From assembly GCF_037076425.1 (NCBI RefSeq), contig NZ_AP028127.1, forward strand, positions 960,001 through 1,024,000: a stretch of 64,000 nt of DNA, in the 5' to 3' direction. The notes beneath the pieces are model-generated. The model was not told the origin of the DNA. It saw only the letters and a list, made by a program, of their open reading frames with translations, and made no database searches. This document shows positions 1 through 8,586 of this stretch, one piece after another; the first letter of the stretch is position 1; every line of letters begins with the position of its first letter. This stretch comes from Turicibacter faecis (lineage in GTDB: Bacteria; Bacillota_I; Bacilli_A; MOL361; Turicibacteraceae). The translations under genes and the position numbers were made by a program.

Positions 1-391
1 TTTGAAGCTCTTCTAGACGCTCGATAATAAGAGGGTCTGTATAGTCGTTAAACGCAGATTTTAAATCAAACTGGCTAATTCGATGCATGGTACTCATCCC
101 AGTAATGATGTCAGCAAAATGGTACCGTTGAAACTCAATCCAAGCTTTATTTGTAAAGGTGATATCCATATTCACGACAATCCCCTTCGCAAACGAACAA
201 TGTCCACTATTTAACGGAGCGCGTAACAGCTTTAGAGCACGTCGGTAAGGGTGAGACTCCTTTGCATTCCCTTTTAAAGAATTCAGTTGTTGTAAAACAA
301 TTTCTTCCTGATAATCCTCAATCATCGCATACCCACTCGCAATAAGGGTCTCCTCTAAATCATAGACGCGTAAATGAGAAATAATCTCCAT
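1..391 (-). CDS. Conserved hypothetical protein, 3'-truncated by window edge
   Basis: An open minus-strand frame starts at ATG 391 and runs without a stop to base 1, so the C-terminus lies outside the window. A good GGAG ribosome binding site sits just upstream of the start (397-402 on the plus strand). The 130 visible residues are soluble, with the stretches LRAPLNSGHCSFAKGIVV and WIEFQRYHFADIITGMSTMH. This pattern recalls phage or bacterial proteins distantly related to flavin-dependent thymidylate synthase (ThyX), but the resemblance is from memory and weak, so no function is assigned. It is divergent from the glycosyltransferase gene at 544. Confidence 0.6.
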   Translation of the reverse strand, partial: MEIISHLRVYDLEETLIASGYAMIEDYQEEIVLQQLNSLKGNAKESHPYRRALKLLRAPLNSGHCSFAKGIVVNMDITFTNKAWIEFQRYHFADIITGMSTMHRISQFDLKSAFNDYTDPLIIERLEELQ

Positions 392-543
392 TTTTTCTCC
401 TCCTTTTTACAATTTAAGATTAAAATAACATGCGAAGAGATGAGGGAGCAAGGAAAAATAACAAATTTCTAATAATCGGTAGAAACGATGAACGATTTAT
501 TAGAAAATACATATAATAATAAAAAGGAAAGGAGTCGATCGAC

Positions 544-1140
544 ATGAGTCAAATAATTCCTAAAATAATTCATCAAATATGGTTAGGAGACGGTGATGTT
601 CCAATAAAATATTTATCGTTTATTGATTCGTGGAAGTCACATCATCCTGATTGGGAATATCACCTATGGACGGTGGACCATCTGATTCCCTTGAGAAACC
701 AAAGAAGTTATGATCAAACGACAGATGTCGTGCAAAAGACCAATATCGTTCGTTATGAAGTTCTTTATCAATATGGTGGAATTTACGTTGAATTAGATAC
801 AGCCTGTTTTAAAAATATTGAACCTTTATTGGATGATGTCGAATTTTTTGTGGAAACTAAAGATGATTTTTATTTTTCTAATGAATTGATGGGATGTACG
901 CCACATCACGAATTAATGGGCGAATTAGTGGAAGGAATTTCTCGTTCTTTACAGACAGAGGGCTTAGCCCCAATTGATGAGCAAAGCGGTAGCCTTTATA
1001 TGATGAAGTACCTTCTTTGGATGCCAGAGGTCACCATTTTGGAGGAGGCTATGTTCATTCCATCACATACCGAGTTGCTTCAGCCTGAGGATGGCTCATA
1101 CTGCTATCGTTCAGCGCGATTCGTCCCCTCTTTAGGATAA
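544..1140 (+). CDS. GT32-like sugar-transfer protein (DXD-type glycosyltransferase)
   Basis: This 198-residue protein opens with PKIIHQIWLG (residues 6-15), the signature start of the Gly_transf_sug / GT32 family (capsular and mannosyl-type transferases using a nucleotide sugar and a divalent metal). The second family motif, RYEVLYQYGGIYVELDTAC (70-88), is present, but the usual DxD is E83-L84-D85, a conservative change at the first acid. No signal peptide or membrane segment is visible, so it should act in the cytoplasm. An AAAGGAG site precedes the ATG. It is monocistronic, with no capsule cluster around it. The family call is firm; donor and acceptor are unknown. Confidence 0.8.
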   Translation: MSQIIPKIIHQIWLGDGDVPIKYLSFIDSWKSHHPDWEYHLWTVDHLIPLRNQRSYDQTTDVVQKTNIVRYEVLYQYGGIYVELDTACFKNIEPLLDDVEFFVETKDDFYFSNELMGCTPHHELMGELVEGISRSLQTEGLAPIDEQSGSLYMMKYLLWMPEVTILEEAMFIPSHTELLQPEDGSYCYRSARFVPSLG

Positions 1141-1320
1141 ATTGCTTTTTTTGACGCTTTACGAGTGCTTCTACTATAACATATGATAAGGCGTCATAGA
1201 TAGTCACCGTTTAAGAAAAAGAGAACGTAGTTTTTAAATCCAGGAAATACCCCTTGACATAGATAGACAAGTTCCTTACGAGTCGCATGTTAGACTAATG
1301 ACGATGAGAGGGGGATGCGG

Positions 1321-1893
1321 ATGAAAAATCCAAAATCGTTTACGACGTTTTTAGAAGGGTTTAACTTAGGAACCATTCTATCATTAATTTTATTGGGGAG
1401 CATTTTATTAAGTAGTCAATCTATTCAAGCATATAGTTTAATCTTAATTCTTATCTTAACGTGTGGTGTTGTCATTGGGGTGGTTAGGCAATACTTGCTG
1501 ATTCAATTAACATTAATGAAAAATATGAGCCATTCCTTTAAGCGCTCGCAAAATCAAATTCCAAAACGTTTATTAGAGATGAAAAATAATAAGTTACTCG
1601 ACGCCCTACATTTATTAGCAGGGATTAGCTTACGGTTGCGAATGAACATGGGGGGAGTTGCTTTACTCACCGTTCTTTTGTTAATGACGCTATTTTTACC
1701 AACCGTCTATACGTATTATTTTTCTTCGAAGATGTTGATTGTGAGTTTAATTTGGAATCTTGCCTTTATCATTTATACGTTTAAAATAGTAAGTGAAATC
1801 AAGGAAAATTATTACTATCTTCAAGATCAGATTAATTATTTATTAGAAGTTAATCAATTTAATCCGGCTCACATGGGGCAAAAACAAAGCTAA
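1321..1893 (+). CDS. Predicted four-helix membrane protein, unknown function
   Basis: About 190 residues, with two pairs of hydrophobic helices (roughly residues 15-35, 40-60, 112-130 and 138-158) separated by a basic cytoplasmic-looking loop. The C-terminus is soluble. I recognise no family. ATG 1321 is preferred over ATG 1315, because the AGAGGGGG ribosome binding site ends immediately before 1315 and gives normal spacing only to 1321. A TTGACA -35-like hexamer lies at 1254-1259 with only a weak -10. The ribosome binding region reads GGGGGATG (1310-1317), a sequence the small RNAs at 12.1-13.9 kb could pair with. Confidence 0.6.
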   Translation: MKNPKSFTTFLEGFNLGTILSLILLGSILLSSQSIQAYSLILILILTCGVVIGVVRQYLLIQLTLMKNMSHSFKRSQNQIPKRLLEMKNNKLLDALHLLAGISLRLRMNMGGVALLTVLLLMTLFLPTVYTYYFSSKMLIVSLIWNLAFIIYTFKIVSEIKENYYYLQDQINYLLEVNQFNPAHMGQKQS

Positions 1894-1901
1894 CCTTTGA
1901 T

Positions 1902-1944
1902 AAATAAGAAATGGACAAGTGCAAGACTTGTCCATTTCTTATTT
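1902..1944. terminator. Bidirectional intrinsic terminator
   Basis: A perfect 19-bp inverted repeat (1902-1920 and 1926-1944) with a 5-nt loop has A-rich and T-rich ends on both sides. It separates the convergent 1321 gene and exoA. The last codons of exoA lie inside the right arm. Confidence 0.9.
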
Positions 1945-2697
1945 TATTGTGAGTGTGAGACCAACTGGGCAGTGATCAGATCCTAAAATTTCTGGATAAA
2001 TAGTAGCTGTTTGTAAGCTTTCTTTTAGACGATTAGAAACAAGGAAATAATCAATGCGCCAACCCACGTTTTTAGCACGTGCATTTGCACGGTAAGACCA
2101 CCAGGAATAACATCCTTCTTGGTGCGGGAAAAAGTAGCGAAAGCTATCAATAAATCCTTCTGAGAGTAAATGGGTCATTTCCTCACGCTCTTCTTTTGTA
2201 AATCCTGCATTTTTTTGATTAGTTTTAGGGTTTTTTAAATCAATAGGTTGGTGGGCGACGTTTAAATCCCCACATAAAATAACAGGTTTTTTCTTGTTAA
2301 GTTCGACTAAATAATGGCGAAAGTCACGTTCCCAACTTAAGCGATACGGTAACCGGGCAAGTCCGTTTTGGGAATTTGGAGTATAGACATTTACGAGATA
2401 AAATTCATCGTATTCTAACGTAATGGTTCGTCCTTCTTGGTCGTGCTCCTCCAGGTTGATTCCATAAAAAACCGACGTCGGACGGTGTTTAGTAAAAATG
2501 GCTGTTCCGGAATAACCTTTCTTTTGGGCATAATTCCAGTATTGGTAGTACCCCTCGAGTTCTAAGTTGATTTGTCCTTCTTGTAACTTTGTTTCCTGAA
2601 TACAAAAAAAGTCAGCATCGATGGTTTGAAAAAAATCTAAAAATCCTTTTTTAACACAGGCGCGTAATCCGTTGACATTCCATGAGATAAATTTCAA
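1939..2697 (-). CDS. exoA: Exodeoxyribonuclease III / AP endonuclease
   Basis: This 252-residue Xth/ExoA-family enzyme cleaves DNA 5' of abasic sites in base excision repair and removes 3' blocking groups. The endonuclease/exonuclease/phosphatase fold is complete. WNVNGLRA (6-13) supplies the metal-ligand Asn, QETK holds the catalytic Glu35, GDLNVAH has Asp144 and Asn146, and GSDHCPV near the C-terminus has the Asp-His pair. Length matches B. subtilis ExoA (252). The start is TTG 2697 behind an AAGGAGG site. Its 3' end overlaps the shared terminator at 1902-1944. It is the first of three EEP-fold proteins in this window. Confidence 0.95.
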   Translation of the reverse strand: MKFISWNVNGLRACVKKGFLDFFQTIDADFFCIQETKLQEGQINLELEGYYQYWNYAQKKGYSGTAIFTKHRPTSVFYGINLEEHDQEGRTITLEYDEFYLVNVYTPNSQNGLARLPYRLSWERDFRHYLVELNKKKPVILCGDLNVAHQPIDLKNPKTNQKNAGFTKEEREEMTHLLSEGFIDSFRYFFPHQEGCYSWWSYRANARAKNVGWRIDYFLVSNRLKESLQTATIYPEILGSDHCPVGLTLTIK

Positions 2698-2891
2698 TTT
2701 TATTCCTCCTTTTTATGAAAGAAAGTTTATCGTACCTTGCGATAAAAGTCTACTAAAATGGACGATGTTTGAAAAAGATGTTGAAAAATGCAAAATCCTT
2801 TTTATAGGGGAGGGCACATAAAAGAAGCTAAAAAACATAAATTAATAGCATGATAGGGTTATGACTTTTTTGTAAGATGGGAGAGATCGAC

Positions 2892-4205
2892 ATGAACTTA
2901 TGTACAGATCATTGCCAATTAATTGAGAAACATAAGGGAGGAGACCCCTCTCATTTGCAAGCATCGTCTTCTTCAAAAAGGGAGAAAAATGAAAAAATCG
3001 TTGATTTTGAATGGGAGGTTAGGCTAACAAAGAATCAGCAAACGATTGGGGGGGTACAGCTTAAATCACTCCCTGATACAGTGAGCGTAGAGTTAGGGTA
3101 TGATAACTTAGAAGTTTTAAGGCAATTAAACGTTATCGAAGAAATTTTGAGAAAGTTAGTGGACTTTTCTTTTTTGACGTTAAAAGTTCCTCGATTGATG
3201 ATGATGGTTCGCTCGATTGATTTTGAGTTAACTAAAGTAGTAAAAAAACTTGGGATGAGGTTAGATGAGAAGGTAAGCATTGGGGGCGCTGTTTTCTCAA
3301 AATATAGTTTAACTCATCCGATAAATGAAAAAGTTCCTCTCTTAAAAATGCGTTCAAGTGCGCAAATCCAACGAGAGGTACTTGAATTTGTAAAACGTGA
3401 AGCGGAAATTCGTATTTTAATACAAACAGGATTACGATTAAATCGCGATGCTCCTCTTGATATTATGAGAGATTACCGCTTTTGTTTAGGGGTAAAAAGT
3501 GAAAAATTGCACCGTTATACGGAGGATTGTTCATGGATGGAGACATTTGGGGAATTGTTAGTCGTTAAAAAAAATAAGTTAACCCCGTCTCATCTTCTTT
3601 TTCAAATGCAATTTCAAGATGGAATTCGCCTTGATTTTGAATTCCTAACGCTCGATAGACTAAAGGAATATGTTATCTCAGAAACATTGTATCGAGTGAT
3701 TTTAGACAAGGATCATCAGTTGCCACTAAATACTCAGACTCATCTGTTTCCTAGCCGTGTTTCATGCCCGACGGAAGAGGAGTTTCAGGAGTTACTGAAT
3801 GACATTTGGTGGAATCAAATTGAGGTTGCTAAGGCATTGTATCGTGAAGAGGTGACGCTAGTTGGGTCACTTTATGAGAAACTTTTAACGGAGGGGCTAA
3901 CAACCCTATTAGGCTGGATGGTTGAAATTAAATATGATTGGAAGGTTGATTTAGGCCGAAAAAATAGGTGGTTAAAACGTTATTTATCAGATACTAGCTA
4001 TCAAGAGTATCTTTCACTGTATCCTAATCAAAGTTATGGGGGGATGTGGGAGCGTTTGTTTTTGATGAAGTTATTCGTTGAAAAATATGCGAAAAAAGTG
4101 GCAGGGGTTCTCGGATACACCTATGATGTTGAACAAGGGGAAAAAGTAGCTAAATTTTTACATCGAATCAATTCTTTACCAAGTAACGCCAGTGAATTTC
4201 ATTAA
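2892..4205 (+). CDS. Hypothetical protein, unrecognised (about 437 aa)
   Basis: No family was recognised. The N-terminus (MNLCTDHCQLIEKHKGG) carries two cysteines, then a Ser-rich linker. A segment around residues 40-140 has an alternating pattern (FEWEVRLTKNQQTIGGVQLKS, then VSVELGYDN and RQLNVIEEILRKLVDF) that could be a degenerate GNAT-like fold; that is a guess. The remainder is helical and charged, with a Trp-rich C-terminal third. It is soluble, with no signal peptide. ATG 2892 is preferred over ATG 2877, because GGGAGAG lies 7-8 bases before it. The 78-residue membrane protein at 4247 follows after 41 bp and may be co-transcribed. Confidence 0.6.
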   Translation: MNLCTDHCQLIEKHKGGDPSHLQASSSSKREKNEKIVDFEWEVRLTKNQQTIGGVQLKSLPDTVSVELGYDNLEVLRQLNVIEEILRKLVDFSFLTLKVPRLMMMVRSIDFELTKVVKKLGMRLDEKVSIGGAVFSKYSLTHPINEKVPLLKMRSSAQIQREVLEFVKREAEIRILIQTGLRLNRDAPLDIMRDYRFCLGVKSEKLHRYTEDCSWMETFGELLVVKKNKLTPSHLLFQMQFQDGIRLDFEFLTLDRLKEYVISETLYRVILDKDHQLPLNTQTHLFPSRVSCPTEEEFQELLNDIWWNQIEVAKALYREEVTLVGSLYEKLLTEGLTTLLGWMVEIKYDWKVDLGRKNRWLKRYLSDTSYQEYLSLYPNQSYGGMWERLFLMKLFVEKYAKKVAGVLGYTYDVEQGEKVAKFLHRINSLPSNASEFH

Positions 4206-4246
4206 TCATGACGTAAACGTCGGGCGAAAGTCAGGGGGAAATTAAG

Positions 4247-4483
4247 ATGGCAGAAATTATTTTATTAATAGTGATTGCTGGATTGGTTTTAGGGGGGCTT
4301 TGTTTGTTGTTTGTCGGATTAGGTGTCTTCCAATTGATGATGAAAGGGATAGCATTAACGAGGATTACCGTGATTTTTAGTTTAGGCGTCTTAGTTGTTC
4401 TTTTGTGTTTAACAGTTGGTCATGTTATAAGGGTGATAAGTTATTTTGAAGCCCTTTTAAAAGCAAAAACTCATGAAAGATAG
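4247..4483 (+). CDS. Small membrane protein, two predicted helices
   Basis: A 78-residue protein almost entirely made of two hydrophobic segments (about 4-30 and 38-66) with a short basic tail. The ribosome binding site GGGGG lies upstream of the ATG. It sits 41 bp after the unrecognised 2892 gene in the same direction, so the two may form an operon. No family was recognised. Confidence 0.55.
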   Translation: MAEIILLIVIAGLVLGGLCLLFVGLGVFQLMMKGIALTRITVIFSLGVLVVLLCLTVGHVIRVISYFEALLKAKTHER

Positions 4484-4570
4484 TCCCCCCTCCTTATCTT
4501 TAATACAAGGGTTCATTTGAGGAGGCAACAAAGGAAAAATAGGATAATGCATGATTGAGGGAGGAAGAGG

Positions 4571-5587
4571 ATGAAAAGTAGGAAGAGGATGATCGGTTGG
4601 ATTGTTTTAGGAGGAGCGCTTAGTTTGTTTCTTCCGTTGTTAGTGATTGGATGTTTGTATGAGAGGCAATATGGGGAAAGAAATGAGACTCCGGAATATT
4701 TAATGTATGACCTCTCAGTATTTTCAAATTTAGAACGTAGTCCTATTTCTTTTGAGTCTAATGACGGTCAATTATTAGCAGGATATGTATATACAAGTCC
4801 AGAGAATGACAACCCATTGGGGACCATTATTGTATCTTCAGGAATTGAAACGGGGCATAACGCGTATTTGCCAGAAATCAATTATATGGTAAATAGCGGG
4901 TATCGTGTTTTTGCCTACGACGGAACAGGGAATGATGAAAGTGAAGGAGAAAGTACCGGAGGCTACTTACAGGCAGCTATTGATTTGGATTATGCGATTC
5001 GTAAGGTGAAGGAAGATAAGCGGTATGGTGACTTACCGGTGATGCTATATGGTCATGGAAGTGGTGGATATGCGGTTGTATCTGTTTTAAATCATCATCA
5101 GGATATTACCGCTGTCGTCGAACAATCGGGCTTTTATGCTTCAACGGATGCGATGCCTTATCACTTTCAATGGTTAAAGCCTTATATTAAACTTTATGAG
5201 TATTTAAAATATGGAAACTATGCTCGGGAAGACCATTTAAATGTATTGATGCATACGAATAGTCATGTTCTTCTTCTTCATAGCGAAGACGATGAGGTGA
5301 CAAGTTATGAGCAATCCTTTTTTAAATATGAACCGTTGCTATCGGCCCATGATCATTTAACGTTCAGACGCTATCAAAATCGTGGCCATGATGTCGTTCT
5401 TGATCAACGACTTATAAAGACGTTAAAACTACAAGTGGATGCGGATTTAGCGGAAGAGAAGATGTCGCCCACACTAAAAAGGATGTATCAACGGGTTTTT
5501 TATGACGCGAAAAAAAATTTAGATGTTGCCGTAATGCAACAGATTATTGATTTTTATAATCAATGGATATATGCAGAATATGAATAA
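4571..5587 (+). CDS. Membrane-anchored alpha/beta hydrolase
   Basis: A 338-residue protein with one N-terminal hydrophobic helix (about 8-29), likely an uncleaved anchor with the enzyme outside the membrane. The hydrolase core has the nucleophile elbow G-H-G-S-G-G (Ser164), a likely acid in HSEDDEV (Asp240/241) and the catalytic His in RGHDVV (His273). This is the order of the prolyl oligopeptidase / BAAT-like serine hydrolases. Substrate is unknown; esterase or peptidase are both possible. The ATG follows a GAGGAAGAGG purine-rich site. A long-loop inverted repeat at 5628-5682 follows the gene. Confidence 0.8.
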   Translation: MKSRKRMIGWIVLGGALSLFLPLLVIGCLYERQYGERNETPEYLMYDLSVFSNLERSPISFESNDGQLLAGYVYTSPENDNPLGTIIVSSGIETGHNAYLPEINYMVNSGYRVFAYDGTGNDESEGESTGGYLQAAIDLDYAIRKVKEDKRYGDLPVMLYGHGSGGYAVVSVLNHHQDITAVVEQSGFYASTDAMPYHFQWLKPYIKLYEYLKYGNYAREDHLNVLMHTNSHVLLLHSEDDEVTSYEQSFFKYEPLLSAHDHLTFRRYQNRGHDVVLDQRLIKTLKLQVDADLAEEKMSPTLKRMYQRVFYDAKKNLDVAVMQQIIDFYNQWIYAEYE

Positions 5588-5627
5588 TCAGTGAAATTAG
5601 GATAAACCTCTATAGTTTCTCTTCAGC

Positions 5628-5689
5628 GGTAAAGGTCAATGGGCGATAGTAAAAAATGATGAACAAATTTCTGACCTTTACCTTCTATT
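5628..5689 (+). terminator. Possible long-loop terminator
   Basis: GGTAAAGGTCA (5628-5638) pairs perfectly with TGACCTTTACC (5672-5682), followed by a T-rich stretch. The 33-nt loop is long for an intrinsic terminator. Confidence 0.5.
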
Positions 5690-5768
5690 TTTAATGGAAT
5701 GATTGAACCCATCAAGTATTCAGTTTATAATACAAAAAGAGAAGTAAGAGGAAAGAAGGTAATGGTCG

Positions 5769-6053
5769 TTGGTTTTATATGATGTGTTAATGGTTATTTC
5801 TATTTTATGTGCACTTTTGGTCACAGGAATGATGATTTGGCTAATGAATCGTGCTAATAAGAAGATTGAGCGTCAAACGCGAGAGATTCAAGGAAAAGTT
5901 GAACAGTTAAGAGCAGTGCCTGATCGATTAAAGGTAGAGATTGGGGACAAATTGGAGGTAGTAAGGGGAAGGTTAAGAATTTGTTACAAGATGTTAACGT
6001 TTATTGGACGTAGAAGAAAACAAAAACGACTAAAAAAGAGATTGTTAAAGTAA
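5769..6053 (+). CDS. Small membrane-anchored basic protein
   Basis: A 94-residue protein with an N-terminal transmembrane helix (about 5-27), then a strongly basic, helical and possibly coiled-coil cytoplasmic part ending in a run of Arg and Lys. The start is TTG 5769 with AGAAGG about 8 bases upstream. No family was recognised. It is followed by the composite terminator at 6072-6156, shared with the convergent DedA gene. Confidence 0.5.
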   Translation: MVLYDVLMVISILCALLVTGMMIWLMNRANKKIERQTREIQGKVEQLRAVPDRLKVEIGDKLEVVRGRLRICYKMLTFIGRRRKQKRLKKRLLK

Positions 6054-6071
6054 AGTGTCTGTCTGTAAAAT

Positions 6072-6156
6072 AAAAAAACCTCAGCTTAATAGTGAACCAT
6101 AAGGGTTAGATTAAAAATTATATCGTTAAAGGTTCCTATTCGTTTGAGGTTTTTTT
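6072..6156. terminator. Composite bidirectional terminator with internal hairpin
   Basis: A perfect 12-bp outer stem (AAAAAAACCTCA at 6072-6083, TGAGGTTTTTTT at 6145-6156) encloses a second stem. In the inner stem AATAG-t-GAACC pairs with GGTTC-CTATT around a 32-nt loop. It lies between convergent genes and overlaps the last bases of the DedA gene. A similarly built element occurs at 25566-25656. Confidence 0.75.
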
Positions 6157-6649
6157 ATAAAGAGCAGGCGAAAATGTATCCGAGGAGAAGGAGAAGTGAA
6201 TTCCAAATCGCAATGCCCCCCATCGAGAACCACAGGTATGATTGAAAAGGGACCTGAAAGACACCTGCCATGAGTGAGATAAATGTGCGTACGGTTGGAA
6301 TTGTTCGACCAATTAAACAAGTGATGGCCCCATAGCGCTCACTCAACTCCTTCGCTTTGTCTAATCCCTTCTGAGTGGGTGGAAATTTATAATAGAAATA
6401 ATTGTACATGGGGCGACCAAATTTTAGAGCAATCAGATAATATAGAAGACATCCGCAAAGACTGCCAATAAAGGTTGTAAAAAAGATGGTAAGAAGATGA
6501 AATGAACTTTGCTTTGTCAAGTAACCGATCGTAGCTAAAATAAGATATGAGGGAATTCCGGTAAGGTTTAAGGCCTCTAAAAACATAATCACAAAAATAA
6601 GCAGAGGCCCATACTCATTAAAATAAGATAAGATCTGGGATATTGTCAT
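6155..6649 (-). CDS. DedA family membrane protein
   Basis: A 164-residue DedA/SNARE-associated (VTT domain) integral membrane protein. Family members act in lipid carrier recycling or flipping and proton homeostasis. The hallmarks E-x-x-x-x-x-G-x-P-S-Y (FLEALNLTGIPSYLIL), the G-R-(F/T) segment and IGRTIPTVRTFISLMAGVFQVP are present. ATG 6649 is chosen because AGGAG lies 9 bases upstream; a longer frame up to 6727 has no ribosome binding site. It stands alone between a convergent partner and a 500-bp intergenic region. Family certain, substrate unknown. Confidence 0.88.
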   Translation of the reverse strand: MTISQILSYFNEYGPLLIFVIMFLEALNLTGIPSYLILATIGYLTKQSSFHLLTIFFTTFIGSLCGCLLYYLIALKFGRPMYNYFYYKFPPTQKGLDKAKELSERYGAITCLIGRTIPTVRTFISLMAGVFQVPFQSYLWFSMGGIAIWNSLLLLLGYIFACSL

Positions 6650-7153
6650 GAGGTAGACTCCTAAATTTAATTTTTTAAATTTATTATACCATAAAGAAAA
6701 AAGTAAAAACAAGTTGGGTGAATCCACATCTCCTATTCAAAAGATCAGGTGTATTAGGCGAGAAAGTTTTATTAAAATGTGCTATGATGGGGGTGGAGAT
6801 AAGTGTGATTTGGTATAAATACCAAGGAGGAATCATAAGGTATAAATGGTTCAATCTTTTTAGAAGGACACCCCTTTTCATATAAGTGGGGAAAGCATCT
6901 AAGCCTGTCACTTAGTAGGGCTTCGTCATCTATATTTAGCAAGACTTAAAGGTTTTCTATGAAAAGATAATTTAGAATTTGTATGTACACCAACCGAAGG
7001 AACCATATATTTTATTAAACAGACTGAGTTGTTTAATCCATTCGGATTGGATGACGAATCATTAAATAGAGATGTGAGGAGATTTAAAGTGATCGTCTCG
7101 TACAAGTCGTATTGAAAAGGAATGGACGATTTGGGAGAGGAGGTAAAAAGGGA
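6650..7153. other. Intergenic region without a recognised gene
   Basis: About 500 bp between the divergent DedA and gshA genes. Only short frames are present. An AGGAGG followed by ATG near 6846 opens a frame that stops within a few codons. I see no tRNA or known riboswitch. It presumably carries the promoters of both genes. Confidence 0.4.
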
Positions 7154-8539
7154 ATGTTATTGGAATTGAAAGAAAAACTAACCGTTGAAGATTTATACCA
7201 CGGAAATTTTGGAATTGAACGAGAGGGACTGCGCGTGACACAAGAGGGGAAACTCGCAGATACCCCGCACCCAGAAGTGTTCGGTGATAAGTTGAAAAAT
7301 CCGTTTATTACAACCGACTTTTCCGAGAGTCAAATTGAAATGATTACCCCTGTTTGTCAGACGATTAATCAGGTGCATCGCTCCTTAGCTTCTCTTTACC
7401 ATCAGACAATAAAGGGGCTACAAAGGAAGGAATATTTATGGCCGCAATCGATGCCCTGTTTGTTAGAGGAGAAACAAGTAGTTGCAATTGCCCACTTTAC
7501 TAGTGATGAGGAAGGAAGGGCGCTCATGGCGTACCGAAAATTATTATTAGATAAGTATGGGGCTAAAAAACAATTGATTTCTGGGATCCATTACAATTTC
7601 TCATTTAGTGAAACATTGCTGAAAAAATTATTTTTAGAAAGAGGAGCTAGCCAATCTTATCAATTATTTAAAGATCAAGTATATCTTAAAATTGTCCGTC
7701 AATATTTGCGATACCGCTGGTTGCTTATTTATTTTTTAGGGGCTTCTCCGGTCATCGATACAAGTTATTTAAGTGAATGTAAAGCTCCGCTAAAACAAAT
7801 CGCGAGAGATAGTTTTTCGTATGAGGGAGCAATTTCCTTTAGAAATAGCTCAGATGGGTATCAAAATAAAGTCCCAATTTATGTTGATTACAAGGATGTA
7901 AAAAGTTACGTTCGCTCTTTACAGACGTATATTGATAAACAGACACTGTTCAGTTACAAGGAGTTTTATAGTCCGATTCGTTTAAAGGCACGGAATCCTC
8001 AACGTTTTATGGATTCATTAAAACAGGAGGGGATTTCCTATCTTGAAATACGCTCAATCGATCTTAATCCATTTGAACCACTAGGAATTTCTAAGACGGA
8101 TTTACAATTTATTCATTTGTTTATCTTATTTTTATTGGAGAGTGAGGAGGTCGAGGTGGAAAACTGGCAACAGGAAGCTAACTTCAATGCAGAGCAAATA
8201 GCAAGAGAAGGACGTTGTTCTTCACTTCGACTTAAGCGAAGGGATGAAGAGGTTTTAATGACTGAATGGGCATTAGAAATATTGAATAAAATGAAACAAA
8301 TTAATGATACATTTGGACTTTATCAGGAAGCAATGATGGATCAAAAGGTAAATCAGTTACGCTACCCGGAAGAAACAATTTCAGGGAAAATGGTAGAACT
8401 AATGAGGCGGAGTAGCTATCTCGATTTGAATTTAAGTTTAGCGCGTCGATATAAGGATAGTTTAAAACACCATTTGGTTTTAGGGAAAAGGGTAAAGACA
8501 GTGGATTTAGGCAAGGAAAATGAGACGTGTTTAAATTAA
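7154..8539 (+). CDS. gshA: Glutamate-cysteine ligase, single-domain
   Basis: A 461-residue enzyme that ligates Glu and Cys with ATP, the first step of glutathione synthesis. The N-terminal GNFGIEREGLRV with FITTDFSESQIEMITP is the substrate and ATP-binding core of the gamma-proteobacterial / GshAB-N type. ISGIHYNFSFS and the arginine-rich YLEIRSIDLNPFEPLGI also match. ATG 7154 is chosen over 7112 because GAGGAGG lies about 10 bases upstream. Many Firmicutes carry a bifunctional GshAB of about 750 residues with an ATP-grasp half. Here the protein ends after the ligase domain, so only gamma-glutamylcysteine synthesis is encoded locally. Confidence 0.88.
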   Translation: MLLELKEKLTVEDLYHGNFGIEREGLRVTQEGKLADTPHPEVFGDKLKNPFITTDFSESQIEMITPVCQTINQVHRSLASLYHQTIKGLQRKEYLWPQSMPCLLEEKQVVAIAHFTSDEEGRALMAYRKLLLDKYGAKKQLISGIHYNFSFSETLLKKLFLERGASQSYQLFKDQVYLKIVRQYLRYRWLLIYFLGASPVIDTSYLSECKAPLKQIARDSFSYEGAISFRNSSDGYQNKVPIYVDYKDVKSYVRSLQTYIDKQTLFSYKEFYSPIRLKARNPQRFMDSLKQEGISYLEIRSIDLNPFEPLGISKTDLQFIHLFILFLLESEEVEVENWQQEANFNAEQIAREGRCSSLRLKRRDEEVLMTEWALEILNKMKQINDTFGLYQEAMMDQKVNQLRYPEETISGKMVELMRRSSYLDLNLSLARRYKDSLKHHLVLGKRVKTVDLGKENETCLN

Positions 8540-8586
8540 AAATGAAGGAGAATTCTATTTTAAGGGGGTTCTCCTTCATTTTTTTT
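8540..8586. terminator. Bidirectional terminator between gshA and the 8585 gene
   Basis: AAATGAAGGAGAA (8540-8552) pairs with TTCTCCTTCATTT (8569-8581), with A and T runs on either side. It serves both convergent genes. Confidence 0.88.

Noticed and set aside
6126-6320. 64-codon minus-strand frame in the DedA gene
   Set aside because: Overlaps DedA in another frame; the DedA frame has the family motifs.
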